Shown here in pieces: positions 44,794-54,458 of a DNA stretch of 64,000 bases (position 1 is its first letter; each line of letters begins with the position of its first letter). The notes beneath the pieces are model-generated. The model was not told where the DNA came from and did not search any database. It saw only the letters and a list, made by a program, of their open reading frames with translations. The DNA is taken from contig JAJDEP010000005.1 in NCBI GenBank assembly GCA_029259715.1, positions 558,001 through 622,000 on the forward strand. The letters are read 5' to 3'. A program made the translations under genes and the position numbers. The DNA is from Planctomycetota bacterium (GTDB taxonomy: Bacteria > Planctomycetota > B15-G4).

Positions 44794-45738
44794 TCAGCCC
44801 TCCTGGGCGGCTGCCACGGGGCCCCAGAGTTCGACTTCGAGGGAGAGTTCATCACCGCCCGCAGCGCGCACACGGCGGCGCACAAGCTCCACCAGGGCGG
44901 ACACGTCGGCCGCCGTGGCGCCGCCTGCGTTGAGGAAGAAGTTGGCGTGCCGCTCGCTCACCCGGGCGCCGCCCACGCTCAGGCCCTTGCACCCGGCCGC
45001 ATCGATGAGCCGACTCGAGGGCGAGTCTTCGGTGTTGCGGAACATGCAGCCGGCGCTGCGCGCCGCCAGGGGCTGGCTTGAGCGCTTGGCCTGCAGGACC
45101 TCGGCCACCCGGGCCTCGACGACGGCGGGCGCCTCCGGGGTGAGCTGCAGCACCACATCGACCAGGGTGGCGCCGCGGTGTTTCGCGTCCAGCCCCTCGC
45201 CGCCCTTGAAGACCGACGTGCGGTAGCCGAAGTCCCCCGGTCCCAGGGCGATCTCCTGGGCCTGACCGTCGGCATCCACGATGGTGGCGGACACGACGCG
45301 CTCACCGATCCAGCCCATGCTGCCGCCGGCATTGCCGTGCACGGCTCCGCCCACCGTGCCGGGGATGCCCACCAGGCCCTCCGTGCCGGAGAGTCCCTGG
45401 CGCTGACACAGGCTCACCAGGCGGGCCAGCGACGCCCCCGCGTCGGCCCGCAGCGCGTACTCCACTTCGCCGTGGTGATAGATGCCCCGCAGCAGGTGCG
45501 TGTGGATCACGACCTCGTCCACCCCGGCATCGCTGATGAGCAGGTTGCTGCCCTGCCCCAGCAGGCGGAACGGGAGCTTCGCAGCCTGCAACGCCGCGAC
45601 GACGACGATGAGCTCACGCCGGTCGCGAGGCTCGATCAGGAACGGCGTCGTGCCGCCGATACCGAACGTCGTGCGCGGCCCGAGCGGCTCAGCCTCAGTG
45701 ACAAGGAACCCCGTGCGCAAGACTTCCGGCAAGTCCAT
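44794..45738 (-). CDS. murB: UDP-N-acetylenolpyruvoylglucosamine reductase MurB
   Basis: FAD enzyme that makes UDP-N-acetylmuramic acid. The 314-residue protein has FGIGGTTPFLIEP, the FAD loop GQGSNLLISD, and GIPGTVGGAVHGNAGG. A C-terminal catalytic region follows, with AGCMFRNTED (the usual CG.F.NP) and a conserved SERHANFFLN. It is the last dcw-type gene here. The ATG start lies 44 bases inside murC; TTG 45720 is an alternative with a shorter overlap. Confidence 0.94.
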   Translation of the reverse strand: MDLPEVLRTGFLVTEAEPLGPRTTFGIGGTTPFLIEPRDRRELIVVVAALQAAKLPFRLLGQGSNLLISDAGVDEVVIHTHLLRGIYHHGEVEYALRADAGASLARLVSLCQRQGLSGTEGLVGIPGTVGGAVHGNAGGSMGWIGERVVSATIVDADGQAQEIALGPGDFGYRTSVFKGGEGLDAKHRGATLVDVVLQLTPEAPAVVEARVAEVLQAKRSSQPLAARSAGCMFRNTEDSPSSRLIDAAGCKGLSVGGARVSERHANFFLNAGGATAADVSALVELVRRRVRAAGGDELSLEVELWGPVAAAQEG

Positions 45739-47083
45739 CGATGTCGCCAGCTCCCATGACCAGGCAGACGTCGTCGGGCCGCAAGGCCGTCAGCACGGCT
45801 GCGGTGGCGTCGGACGCGGGGCCCACCCGATGCACGGAGGCTTCACCGGCAGCGGCCGCCAGCCGCGCCCCGGTGTCCTCCGCCCGCTCGGGATGGGCAT
45901 CCCGGGCCACGAAGATATCGCACAGCAGCAGTTCATCGAAACGCCCGAAGGCATCGGCAAAGCCCTGCAGGAAGCTCTCGGTGCGGCTGACCTGGTGCGG
46001 CTGGTAGACGCCCACGAGCCGGCGCCCCGGATAGCGGGCCCGAACGGCCGCCGCCGAGGCCTCCACCTCCTCGGGGTGATGGGCGAAGTCGTCGATGATC
46101 ACAGCCTGCCCCCCGTCGACGTCCACCGAGCCCAGCGTCTGCAGCCGCCGGGCCACGCCGGAGCAGGTCTCGACGTGCGGCAGCAACAGCGCCGGGTCGA
46201 TGCCCACGAGGGCCGCGGCCGCCAGCGCTGCCAGGAGGTTGTCGAGGTTGTGTCGGCCCAGCAGCGGGCAGCGGAACGTGCCCAGGCTGCGCTCTCCGGC
46301 GTCGACGACCACGCGGCCGGAGTAGCCCGCGGCGTCCTCGACGATGTCGGCGAGGGCCATGTCCACGCCGAGCCGCAGCGTGGTCGTGCCGGCCGGCGCC
46401 GCTTGCGCCACCTCCTCGGGTACGGCGCCCCCCAGGACCAGTCCGCCGCCAGGCGGGACCTGGCCCGCGAAGCGCGCGAAGGCCGCGGTCACGCCGGCCT
46501 CGTCGCCGAACCAGTCGAGGTGGTCGGCGGCCACGCACAGCACCACGCCCACCTGGAAGGGCAGGTGCAGGAACGAGTCGTCGTATTCACAGGCCTCGAC
46601 CACGAAGGGCGCATGCGGGTCGCCCCAATGGGCCGAGCCCGGAAGGGTCAGGGGCCGCCCGCCGACGACCCAACCCGGCGCCAACCCCGAGGCCTGCAGC
46701 AGGTGGGCCAGCAGGGCCGTGGTGGTCGTCTTGCCGTGGGTCCCGGCGATGGCGATCCCTGGGCGACCGCGCAGCAAGGCGCCCACGGCCTCGCTGTACT
46801 TGACCACGGGGATCCCGGCGTCGCGTCCGGCCTGCAGCTCGGGGTTGTCGTCCGGCACCGCGGCCGAGTGCACGATCAGGTCGGCGCCCTGGGCCCAGGT
46901 CGCGTCGTGCTCCTCGTGCACCACCACGCCGTGGGTCCGCAACGCCTTGAGCATGTCGGACGGGGTGCGGTCGCTGCCCGAGACCTTGTGGCCCTCGTCG
47001 GCGAGCAACACCGCCAGACCCGAGAGTCCCCCACCGGCCACGCCGACCATGTGCACCCGGGGCGGAAAGCGCGGCACGCTCAT
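45695..47083 (-). CDS. murC: UDP-N-acetylmuramate-L-alanine ligase MurC
   Basis: Adds L-Ala to UDP-MurNAc in peptidoglycan precursor synthesis. The 462-residue protein has an N-terminal Rossmann loop (VGVAGGGLSGLA), SAAVPDDNPE and the ATP P-loop GTHGKTTTT (residues 114-122). It also has EACEYDDSFLHL and DDFAHHPEEV. The EACEY variant and CVAADHLDWF differ a little from the enterobacterial type but fit MurC better than Mpl or MurD. It is coupled by ATGA to murG. Confidence 0.92.
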   Translation of the reverse strand: MSVPRFPPRVHMVGVAGGGLSGLAVLLADEGHKVSGSDRTPSDMLKALRTHGVVVHEEHDATWAQGADLIVHSAAVPDDNPELQAGRDAGIPVVKYSEAVGALLRGRPGIAIAGTHGKTTTTALLAHLLQASGLAPGWVVGGRPLTLPGSAHWGDPHAPFVVEACEYDDSFLHLPFQVGVVLCVAADHLDWFGDEAGVTAAFARFAGQVPPGGGLVLGGAVPEEVAQAAPAGTTTLRLGVDMALADIVEDAAGYSGRVVVDAGERSLGTFRCPLLGRHNLDNLLAALAAAALVGIDPALLLPHVETCSGVARRLQTLGSVDVDGGQAVIIDDFAHHPEEVEASAAAVRARYPGRRLVGVYQPHQVSRTESFLQGFADAFGRFDELLLCDIFVARDAHPERAEDTGARLAAAAGEASVHRVGPASDATAAVLTALRPDDVCLVMGAGDIDGLAGSLAHGVPCH

Positions 47084-48213
47084 GCCGACGGCTCCACGCC
47101 CACGACCAGGGCGGCCGGCACCTCGACGGCCCGTCGCACGGGGCGGGGCTCGGCGCCCGAGGCCCGCACGATCACGTCCGCCACCTGTCGCGCGGCATCG
47201 GGGCGAGCCGTGCGTCGCGCAGCTGCCGCCATGGCCGGCAGGCGATCGAGCGCGGCACACAGCAGGCCCGGCACGGTAGCGCTGCCCGTCGGGTCCTCGC
47301 CCGGGACGAGCAGCGCGCCTCCCTCGAGGACCAGCGCCATGGCGTTGGCCCGTTGATGCCGATCCGCGTGGTGGGGATAGGCCACCAGCACCGACGGCGT
47401 GCCGGTCAACGAGAGCTCGGCCACCGTGCCCGCGCCCGCCCGGCAGACGGCGACGTCCGCCAACGAGTACGCGGCCGACATGTCGTCGAGGAAGGGCAGC
47501 GCCACCACGGGCACGTCGGAGTTCTGCGCCTCCGGCGGGGAACCGTCGGGGGCGGTTCGGCCGCCGGTCAGGTGCAGCACCTGCCAGGCGTCGCCGCTGG
47601 TCTCGAGCACCGTGCACAGGGGCGAGAGCAGCTGGTTCAGGTCGCGGGCGCCTTGACTGCCGCCCATGAGCAACAGCGTGCGCCGATCCGGTGCGAGGCC
47701 CAGGCGACGCGCCGCAGTGCCCCGCTCGAGGCGCGGCATGGGGCTGGAGGGATGCCCGGTCACCTGGGTCGTGCGGCGCCCCCGGGGCATCTCCGCACCG
47801 GCGAAGGAGAGGCACACATGGTCGACGCGCCGATCGAGGCGACGGGCGACGCGACCCGCCCGGGCGTTCTGCTCGATGAGCACCGAGGGTCGCCCGAAGA
47901 AGCCGGTCAGCAGCGCCGGGGCCGCGACCCAACCGCCGAGCACGACCACCACATCGGGATCGTGCCGTCGGACCGCCGCCCGCCACCGGCTCGTGGCTTC
48001 CATCCAGCGACGCAGCCGGGCCACCGACGGGCGCGGGCTGTCACCGAAGAGCGCCTCGTAAGCGTGCGCGCCCGGCGTGAGCATGGAGCGCTCGACGGCG
48101 CGTCCCGCCACCAGGAACACGGATTCGTGGCCGCGCCGACGCAGCAGATCCGCCACGGCTATGCCGGAGGCCAGGTGTCCCCCGGTTCCGCCGCCCAGGA
48201 AGAGCGTTCTCAC
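47080..48213 (-). CDS. murG: UDP-GlcNAc-undecaprenyl-pyrophosphoryl-MurNAc-pentapeptide transferase MurG
   Basis: GT-B glycosyltransferase that makes lipid II from lipid I at the inner membrane. The 377-residue protein has the glycine loop GGGTGGHL, IEQNARAGRVARRL, MGGSQGARDLN and the donor site CRAGAGTVAEL. The start is GTG, overlapping the LysM stop (GTGA). Confidence 0.94.
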   Translation of the reverse strand: MRTLFLGGGTGGHLASGIAVADLLRRRGHESVFLVAGRAVERSMLTPGAHAYEALFGDSPRPSVARLRRWMEATSRWRAAVRRHDPDVVVVLGGWVAAPALLTGFFGRPSVLIEQNARAGRVARRLDRRVDHVCLSFAGAEMPRGRRTTQVTGHPSSPMPRLERGTAARRLGLAPDRRTLLLMGGSQGARDLNQLLSPLCTVLETSGDAWQVLHLTGGRTAPDGSPPEAQNSDVPVVALPFLDDMSAAYSLADVAVCRAGAGTVAELSLTGTPSVLVAYPHHADRHQRANAMALVLEGGALLVPGEDPTGSATVPGLLCAALDRLPAMAAAARRTARPDAARQVADVIVRASGAEPRPVRRAVEVPAALVVGVEPSA

Positions 48214-49055
48214 CGGGCGGGGATGCGCAGCCGTTGGCCGACCGAGATCGCGTCGGGACTCGACAGGATGTCGCGGTTGGCCTCGAACAGATCATCCAGG
48301 AAGCGCACCGACCCCAGCTCCTGCTGCGCGATGGTGCCGAGGTTCTCGCCCGCCTTGACCACGTGGAAACGCTCGACACCGACGTCACCGCGGGCCCGCG
48401 TCGGCGGCTTGGCCGCCGCGGTCTTCTCCGGCGGCGGCGCGCTGCCCGCCTTCACCACGATGACCTGACCGATCTGCAACTTGAGCGGGTCGAGGCCGGG
48501 GTTGAGCTTGATCAACTGCGGATAGAGCGAGCTGCTGCCGTAGTAGGTGCGGGCGATGACGCCGAGCGTCTCGCCCTCGCTGATGGTGTGGGTCACGCGC
48601 TGACTGGCGACGGTGGCCGTCTCACCCGGCGGGGGCTTGTACGAACGGGATCCGGGGTAGGCCACCGGCGGCTCGTCCGCCGTGAAGGCCTTGTCGTCGG
48701 GCGTGATCGGCTTGATGTGACGCACGACGGGCAGCTTCTTGCCCGACGGTCGTCCAGTCGACTTCACCGCGGGCTTGCTGCCCTTCGCGGCGGCCAGTGG
48801 CTTGACCGCTCCGGCCTTCGATCCGCTCTTGTCGGCGACCGCCAGCTTGGCCGCGGCGGCGTCCTTCGCCGTCGAGCGGCCCTTGTCGGCCGCGCCGTCG
48901 TCGTCGGCGCTCTGGTAGTCGATGCTCAGCGGCGTCCCCGCGGGCGGCACCAGGGCAGCGACGCCCGGTTCCTCCGTCGTGGTCCAGGCGATGGCGGCGA
49001 TGAGCCCGGCCACGGCCACGACAGCGAACAATCCGTACTTCTCGACTTCGTTCAT
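48210..49055 (-). CDS. Membrane-anchored protein with two LysM domains
   Basis: A 281-residue protein. One N-terminal membrane helix (residues 8-24) is followed by a low-complexity Ala/Lys/Ser-rich linker (50-110). Two LysM domains follow (156-201 and 230-279), each beginning with HTISEGETLG or HVVKAGENLG. LysM binds peptidoglycan GlcNAc, so the protein likely tethers membrane to wall. It lies between ftsW and murG, an unusual place, and is ATGA-coupled to ftsW and GTGA-coupled to murG, hinting at a cell-division role. Confidence 0.88.
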   Translation of the reverse strand: MNEVEKYGLFAVVAVAGLIAAIAWTTTEEPGVAALVPPAGTPLSIDYQSADDDGAADKGRSTAKDAAAAKLAVADKSGSKAGAVKPLAAAKGSKPAVKSTGRPSGKKLPVVRHIKPITPDDKAFTADEPPVAYPGSRSYKPPPGETATVASQRVTHTISEGETLGVIARTYYGSSSLYPQLIKLNPGLDPLKLQIGQVIVVKAGSAPPPEKTAAAKPPTRARGDVGVERFHVVKAGENLGTIAQQELGSVRFLDDLFEANRDILSSPDAISVGQRLRIPAR

Positions 49056-50254
49056 CCCATCCCCTCCACCACGCGTTCCGCCACCGCCGGGTCTTCCGAC
49101 GGCACCGGTCGGGACCCGCCCGCCAAGACGGAGTCCCCAACCGGATCTTCCTCCGGCCGGCGCGACAATCCAAGGAGCAATCCGGCCGAGATGCAGAGCA
49201 CCAGCCGCGAACTCCCTCCCGCGCTCACGAAGGGCAGCGGGATGCCCTTGGGAGGCACGGTCCCCGCCACCACCGCCACGTTGGCCAGAGCCTGGACGAC
49301 CACCTGCATGATCAGCCCGGACCCCACCACCAGGGCGAAGCGCGAGCGCAGCCCCATCAACAGGCGCACGCCGTGCCACAGGAACACGCCGTACAGCAGC
49401 AACACGAGCAGGATGCCCACCAGGCCCAGCTCCTCGCCGATGATGGCCAAAACGAAGTCGCTCTCGGCCTCGGGCACGAACCCCCACTTGCCCACCGAGG
49501 CGCCCAGCCCCGCCCCCCAGATGCCGCCCGAGGCCAGGGCGGTGAGGCCCTGCGAGACCTGGCTCGTGGGTTCGGGATGCAACCAGAGGTCGATGCGGTG
49601 GCTCACGTGGGCGAAGCGGGTCCACCCATAGGCGGCGGCCCCCAGCAGGCAGGTCAGGAATCCGGCCATCAGGTGCAGCGAGCGGGCCCCGCCCACCCAC
49701 AGCACCAGCACGGCCATGAACAGCAGGTACAGCGACGAGCCCAGGTCGGGCTCGATGAGCACCAGTGCGGCCGGGATGGCGGCGATGATCAGGGGCACGA
49801 ACGCGCCCTCGCGCAGGTTGCGGGTGCGCTCGCCGGCCGCTGCCATCCACGCGCCGATGAGGATGATCGTCGCGACCCGGGCCAGCTCGCTGGGCTGGAA
49901 CAGCACCGGTCCGATGACCAGCCAGCGCTGGGCCTGGTTGATCTCGGGGCCCAGCACCAGCACGAGTCCGAGCAACGCCACGGCCAGCAGCCAGAGCGGG
50001 CGCGACAGCCCGAAGAGCAGGCGCGGGCCCACCCGGGAGGCCACCAGGAACCCGGCCACGCCCACGCCGAAGCGCACCAGCTGTTTCTGCAGGAACACGA
50101 GGTCCTTGCCCCGGTCCATGTGCTTCAGGATGTCGGCGGAGTAGACCATCACCAGGCCGAGTCCCATCAACGCCAGCATCGACCCGAACAGCCAGCGTCG
50201 ACTGGCGGCCATCTGGTCCGGGCGGGTGTACGAGACGGTGCGGGCGGCCTTCAT
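49052..50254 (-). CDS. ftsW: Lipid II polymerase FtsW (SEDS family)
   Basis: SEDS glycosyltransferase that polymerises septal peptidoglycan with its partner PBP. The 400-residue protein has about ten helices. SEDS motifs include RWLVIGPVLFQPSELA, EAESDFVLAIIGEELG and PKGIPLPFVSAGGSS. The cognate transpeptidase FtsI is in the same cluster. It starts 10 bases after mraY, leaving no room for murD. Confidence 0.92.
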   Translation of the reverse strand: MKAARTVSYTRPDQMAASRRWLFGSMLALMGLGLVMVYSADILKHMDRGKDLVFLQKQLVRFGVGVAGFLVASRVGPRLLFGLSRPLWLLAVALLGLVLVLGPEINQAQRWLVIGPVLFQPSELARVATIILIGAWMAAAGERTRNLREGAFVPLIIAAIPAALVLIEPDLGSSLYLLFMAVLVLWVGGARSLHLMAGFLTCLLGAAAYGWTRFAHVSHRIDLWLHPEPTSQVSQGLTALASGGIWGAGLGASVGKWGFVPEAESDFVLAIIGEELGLVGILLVLLLYGVFLWHGVRLLMGLRSRFALVVGSGLIMQVVVQALANVAVVAGTVPPKGIPLPFVSAGGSSRLVLCISAGLLLGLSRRPEEDPVGDSVLAGGSRPVPSEDPAVAERVVEGMG

Positions 50255-50264
50255 GGGGCGCCCG

Positions 50265-51383
50265 TCACCGGGCCACCGCCAACGCCGCCATGCCGAGGGC
50301 CGCGAAGAGCACCGACACGATCCAGAAGCGCACCACCACGCGGGTGTCCGGGATGCCGCCGAATTGGAAGTGATGGTGCAGGGGCGCGCAACGCAGCAGC
50401 CGGCGCCCACCGGAGAGTTTGAAGAAACCGACCTGTCCGATGACCGACAGGACCTCCAGCACGAACAGCCCGCCGATGATCAGCAGCAGCAGCTCCTGCT
50501 TGGCCACCACCGCGACGTAACCCAGCAAACTGCCGAGGGGCAGGCTCCCGGTGTCGCCCATGTAGACCAATGCCGGCGGCGCGTTGAACCACAGGAAGCC
50601 CAGGGTCGCCCCGGCGATGGCGCTGCAGAACACGGCCATCTCCTCTGCGGTGGGCACCTGCATCAGGTTCAGCTCGAGGTACGGCGCGCGCCCCACGGCC
50701 ACCGTGACCGCAGCCATGCACACCGCGGCCACCACCATCGAGCCCGCCGCCAACCCGTCCATGCCGTCGGTGAGGTTCACGGCGTTGGACGTGCCGGTGA
50801 CCACCAGCAGCACCAGCAGCATGTGCGGAAAGCCCGACGCCATCGACAGGTCGATGTGGACGCCATCGGTGAAGGGCACGTGCAGGGCCAGCAGGTTGGG
50901 CAGCCCCGTGCGCTTGAAGATCAGCGTCACCACGAAGGACAGGCTCACCGCCACGAGGAACTGCAGCAGGTACTTGCTCGCCGCCTGCAGTCCCTTGCGG
51001 GTCGGGTGGGTCAGCTTGACCCAGTCGTCGATGAAGCCGATCAGGCCGTAGCCGAAGGTCGAGAGCAGCCCGATCTGCACGTACTTGTTCGCGAGGTCGC
51101 CGAAGATCAGGCCCGCGAACAGGATCGCGCCCACGATCATCAGGCCGCCCATGGTGGGCACCGGCCCCTTGGTGGCGTTGATCTCGTTGAGCCGCGGGCT
51201 GTCGGTGGACGTCTCGTCCTCGATGTACTGTTGCCGCCGCAGGAAGCGCAGCAGGGGCTTGCCCAGGATCAGCGCCACGGCGAACGCGAGCACCGCCGAA
51301 CAACCGGCGCGGACGGCCAGCGACCGGAACGCGGCCACCGGCAAGCCGAGGTTCAACAGGCCGTCGAGGAAGTAGAGGATCAC
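50265..51383 (-). CDS. mraY: Phospho-N-acetylmuramoyl-pentapeptide transferase MraY
   Basis: Makes lipid I by moving phospho-MurNAc-pentapeptide to undecaprenyl phosphate. The 372-residue, ten-helix protein keeps GPVPTMGGLMI, the Mg2+ aspartates in GFIDDWVKL, NAVNLTDGMDGLA, and the HHH loop CAPLHHHF. The start is GTG 51383. It lies 20 bases downstream of murF. Confidence 0.95.
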   Translation of the reverse strand: MILYFLDGLLNLGLPVAAFRSLAVRAGCSAVLAFAVALILGKPLLRFLRRQQYIEDETSTDSPRLNEINATKGPVPTMGGLMIVGAILFAGLIFGDLANKYVQIGLLSTFGYGLIGFIDDWVKLTHPTRKGLQAASKYLLQFLVAVSLSFVVTLIFKRTGLPNLLALHVPFTDGVHIDLSMASGFPHMLLVLLVVTGTSNAVNLTDGMDGLAAGSMVVAAVCMAAVTVAVGRAPYLELNLMQVPTAEEMAVFCSAIAGATLGFLWFNAPPALVYMGDTGSLPLGSLLGYVAVVAKQELLLLIIGGLFVLEVLSVIGQVGFFKLSGGRRLLRCAPLHHHFQFGGIPDTRVVVRFWIVSVLFAALGMAALAVAR

Positions 51384-51403
51384 CGCTGCCCCTCGCGTAC
51401 CGG

Positions 51404-52840
51404 TCAGGCCACGGTCGGCGCGAGATCCACGAGCTGCTGCACGAGTCGATCGAGCACGACCCCGCGCGAGCCCTTCACCAGCACCACATCCCCGCGCCCG
51501 AGATCGTCGGTCAGGCGGTCGGCCGCTTCACGCCAATCGTCGCAGGCCAGCAGGTTGTCGTCCGAGAGGCCCGCGTCCCGGGCCCCTTTCAGCACGGAGG
51601 CCGCGTGCCGCCCCACCGCCACCAGCACCGCGGGGTTGATTGCGGCCAGAGCCTGCCCGGCCTGCTCATGGGCCGCCGGCGACGCCTCCCCCAACTCGAG
51701 CATGTCGCCCAGCACCACCATCAGGCGTCCGGGCCAGTTCAGCTCGGACAGGGCCGCGATGGCCGCACCGAGGCTGGCCGGGTTGGCGTTGTAGCTGTCG
51801 TCGATGAGCGTCACGTCGCCCAACGGCCGGACCTGGAGACGCCCCGAGGGCGGGAGCACCCGCCCCAGGGCCGCCGCGGCCGCCGGCAGGTCGACGTCCA
51901 ACGCGCGGGCGCAGGCGAGCGCGGCCAGGGCGTTGCTGACCGCATGCCGCCCGAGCATACGCAGCGAAACCTCCACCTCGCCGTTGACCACGAAGGTCGT
52001 GCCTTCGGTGGAACAGTGCACGTTGCTGGCCACCAGGTCCGCCCGGGGATCGGTGCCGAAGCTCAAGACGCGGCCCGGCGCCCGGCGCGCGAGCCATTCG
52101 AAGGAGGCGTCGTCGCGGTTGAGCACCGCGAGGGCGCGGCCGTCGAGGGCCGTCAGCAGCGACGACTTCTCGGCGCGCACCCCTTGCAGCGATCCGAGCC
52201 CCTCCAGGTGGCCGCGATCAATGTTGGTGATGACGCCGATCTCGGGCCGCGCGAGGGCGCACAGCTCCGCGATGTCACCCGGTCGGTTGGTGCCCATCTC
52301 CACCACCAGGGCCTCGGTCTCCGGCGCGGCGCCGAGCAGAGTCAGGGGCACACCGATGGCGTTGTTGTAACTGCGTTCCGAGGAGGCGCTGGTGAAGCGC
52401 GCCGACAGGGCCGCCGCCGTCAGGTCCTTCGTGGAGGTCTTGCCGTTGGTTCCGGTGACACCGATCACCCGCCCTTCGAGGGCCGGCAAGCCCACGGAGC
52501 GCACATGCGCGCCGAGGCGCCCGAGCGCCACCAGCGTGTCGTCCACCATGACCGCCGGCACGCCGGCCGGAACCGCGCGGTGGGCCATGACCGCCACGGC
52601 GCCCTCCTCGATGGCCTCCGCCGCGAAGGTGTGGCCGTCGAAACGCGGCCCCTCGAGGCACACGAAGAGGTCGCCGGGCCGGATCCAACGGCTGTCGGTG
52701 GAGAGACGCAGCGCCCGGGTGGGCTCGGCTCCCTCGCCACCCGCCGGCACCGCTTCCTCGCCGGCTTCCCCACCGGCGGGCATTCCCGCCAAGGTGCCGC
52801 GGACCACTTCCGCGACGGCCTGCAGCCTCAAAGGCTCCAA
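51404..52840 (-). CDS. murF: UDP-N-acetylmuramoyl-tripeptide-D-alanyl-D-alanine ligase MurF
   Basis: Adds D-Ala-D-Ala to the precursor. The 478-residue protein has an acidic insert near residue 25-40. It then has TDSRWIRPGDLFVCL, the ATP loop GVTGTNGKTSTKD, VEMGTNRPGDI and DDSYNANPAS. The start is TTG 52840, inside the last 13 bases of murE. Confidence 0.94.
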   Translation of the reverse strand: MEPLRLQAVAEVVRGTLAGMPAGGEAGEEAVPAGGEGAEPTRALRLSTDSRWIRPGDLFVCLEGPRFDGHTFAAEAIEEGAVAVMAHRAVPAGVPAVMVDDTLVALGRLGAHVRSVGLPALEGRVIGVTGTNGKTSTKDLTAAALSARFTSASSERSYNNAIGVPLTLLGAAPETEALVVEMGTNRPGDIAELCALARPEIGVITNIDRGHLEGLGSLQGVRAEKSSLLTALDGRALAVLNRDDASFEWLARRAPGRVLSFGTDPRADLVASNVHCSTEGTTFVVNGEVEVSLRMLGRHAVSNALAALACARALDVDLPAAAAALGRVLPPSGRLQVRPLGDVTLIDDSYNANPASLGAAIAALSELNWPGRLMVVLGDMLELGEASPAAHEQAGQALAAINPAVLVAVGRHAASVLKGARDAGLSDDNLLACDDWREAADRLTDDLGRGDVVLVKGSRGVVLDRLVQQLVDLAPTVA

Positions 52841-54348
52841 AGCACCTCCCTCGCCACCTCGCGATCGTCGAACGGTATCACGCGATCGGAGAGGATCTGC
52901 GTGGTCTCATGGCCTTTTCCGGCGATGAGCACGATGTCCCCGCCTTGCGCCCGTCGACAGGCTGCGGCGATGGCGGCGGCCCGGTCCGGCTCGATCACGG
53001 TGTGGGCCCGGGTCGCGGCGCCGAGGCCCGCGACGACGTCGTCCAGGATGGCGACCGGGTCTTCGCCCCGAGGATTGTCGGACGTGACGAAGAGTTCGTC
53101 GGCCGCACGCGCCACCGCCGCCCCCATGAGCGGGCGCTTGGTGCGATCGCGGTCGCCACCGCAACCGAAGACCACCAGCAGGCGCCCCCGGGTGAGCGGC
53201 CGCAGCATGCTCAGCACCTGCTCGAGGGCATCCGGTGTGTGGGCGTAGTCCACCAGCACGCGGAAGTCCTGGCCGCAGTCAATCGGCTCGAGCCGGCCCG
53301 GCACGGCCGCGAGGCTGGCCAGCCCGAGGCGCGCCGCCGTCGGCGGGACGCCGCAGGCCAGAGCCGTCGTGGCCGCGGCCACGGCGTTGGTCACGTTGTG
53401 CCGCCCCACCAGTCGCGTGGCCAGCAGCATGTCGACCCCGCCGGCGGCCCGTGCACCGGCGGCGGGCGCCTCCAGCTCGGGAGCCGTCAGGCGGAAGGCC
53501 GCGCCATCCGCGTCCATGCGTTGCACCGTGGCGCGGGCGTCGGCCTCGACGTCGAGTCCGTAGCGCAGCACACGCGCCTCGGTCTGCTCGGCGTAGTCAC
53601 GGCTCACCGGGTCGGCGGCGTTGAGCACGGCCACGCTCTCGGACGAGAGCGACGCGAACAGTCGCCCCTTGATGGCCGCGTACTCCTCCATCGTGCCGTG
53701 GTAGTCCAGGTGATCGCGGCTGAGGTTGGTGAACACGCCGGCGGCGAAGCGGATGCCCGTCACCCGGTGTTGCGCCAGGCCGTGCGAGCTGACCTCCATG
53801 ACCACCGTCGAGACGTTGTCGTCCACCATCTGCGCGAGCAGACGCTGGGACTCGATGGCGTCGGGTGTCGTGTTGGCCAGCTCGCCATGGGCCTCGCCGA
53901 TCCACCGGCCGAGGGTGCCGATCATCCCCGTACGTCGTCCGTCCTGTGCGAGCATCGACCGCAACATGAAGGCCGTGGTCGTCTTGCCGTTGGTGCCGGT
54001 GATGCCGATCACTTGCAGACGGGAGGAGGGTCGTCCGAAAAAGTGATCGGCCACCAGCGCCTTGGCCCGCATCGGGTCGGGCACGGCGACGTAGGGGAGA
54101 TCGTCGGGAAGGGTCGCGTCCGCCGGGCCGAGGATGGCGACGGCCCCCCGCTCGGCGGCCTGGCGCGCGTAACGCACGCCGTCATCGAGAGCGCCCGGCG
54201 TGGCCACGAACAGGTCGCCCGCCGAGACCTTGCGGCTGTCGCCGGCCAGCCCGTCGATGGGCGGATTCCGATCAGCGCCGACGAGTCGGACGTCGCCGGC
54301 CCGAGGCCAGGCCTGCAGCAGCGGCGCGCACAGGGTGTGGAGATCCAT
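52828..54348 (-). CDS. murE: UDP-MurNAc-tripeptide synthetase MurE, meso-diaminopimelate type
   Basis: Adds the third amino acid to the muropeptide. The 506-residue protein has GDSRKVSAGDLFVA, the ATP loop GITGTNGKTTT, DHLDYHGTMEEY and SDNPRGEDP. The DNPR motif indicates meso-diaminopimelate rather than lysine. ATG 54348 fits the family N-terminus. GTG 54462, which forms a GTGA overlap with ftsI, would add 38 Arg-rich residues and cannot be excluded. Confidence 0.93.
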   Translation of the reverse strand: MDLHTLCAPLLQAWPRAGDVRLVGADRNPPIDGLAGDSRKVSAGDLFVATPGALDDGVRYARQAAERGAVAILGPADATLPDDLPYVAVPDPMRAKALVADHFFGRPSSRLQVIGITGTNGKTTTAFMLRSMLAQDGRRTGMIGTLGRWIGEAHGELANTTPDAIESQRLLAQMVDDNVSTVVMEVSSHGLAQHRVTGIRFAAGVFTNLSRDHLDYHGTMEEYAAIKGRLFASLSSESVAVLNAADPVSRDYAEQTEARVLRYGLDVEADARATVQRMDADGAAFRLTAPELEAPAAGARAAGGVDMLLATRLVGRHNVTNAVAAATTALACGVPPTAARLGLASLAAVPGRLEPIDCGQDFRVLVDYAHTPDALEQVLSMLRPLTRGRLLVVFGCGGDRDRTKRPLMGAAVARAADELFVTSDNPRGEDPVAILDDVVAGLGAATRAHTVIEPDRAAAIAAACRRAQGGDIVLIAGKGHETTQILSDRVIPFDDREVAREVLWSL

Positions 54349-54458
54349 GGTGTTGCGACTCGTCCTCCGGAGTCGGCGCAGCCAGAGGTTATCGCCGCCC
54401 GAGGGGCCGTCATCAACGCCGCGCATCGAGAGCCCGGGAGTGGTGGTGGCCGCGAGCG

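Noticed and set aside
50255..50264. A hidden murD between mraY and ftsW
   Set aside because: Only 10 bases separate the two genes, and both have full-length termini.
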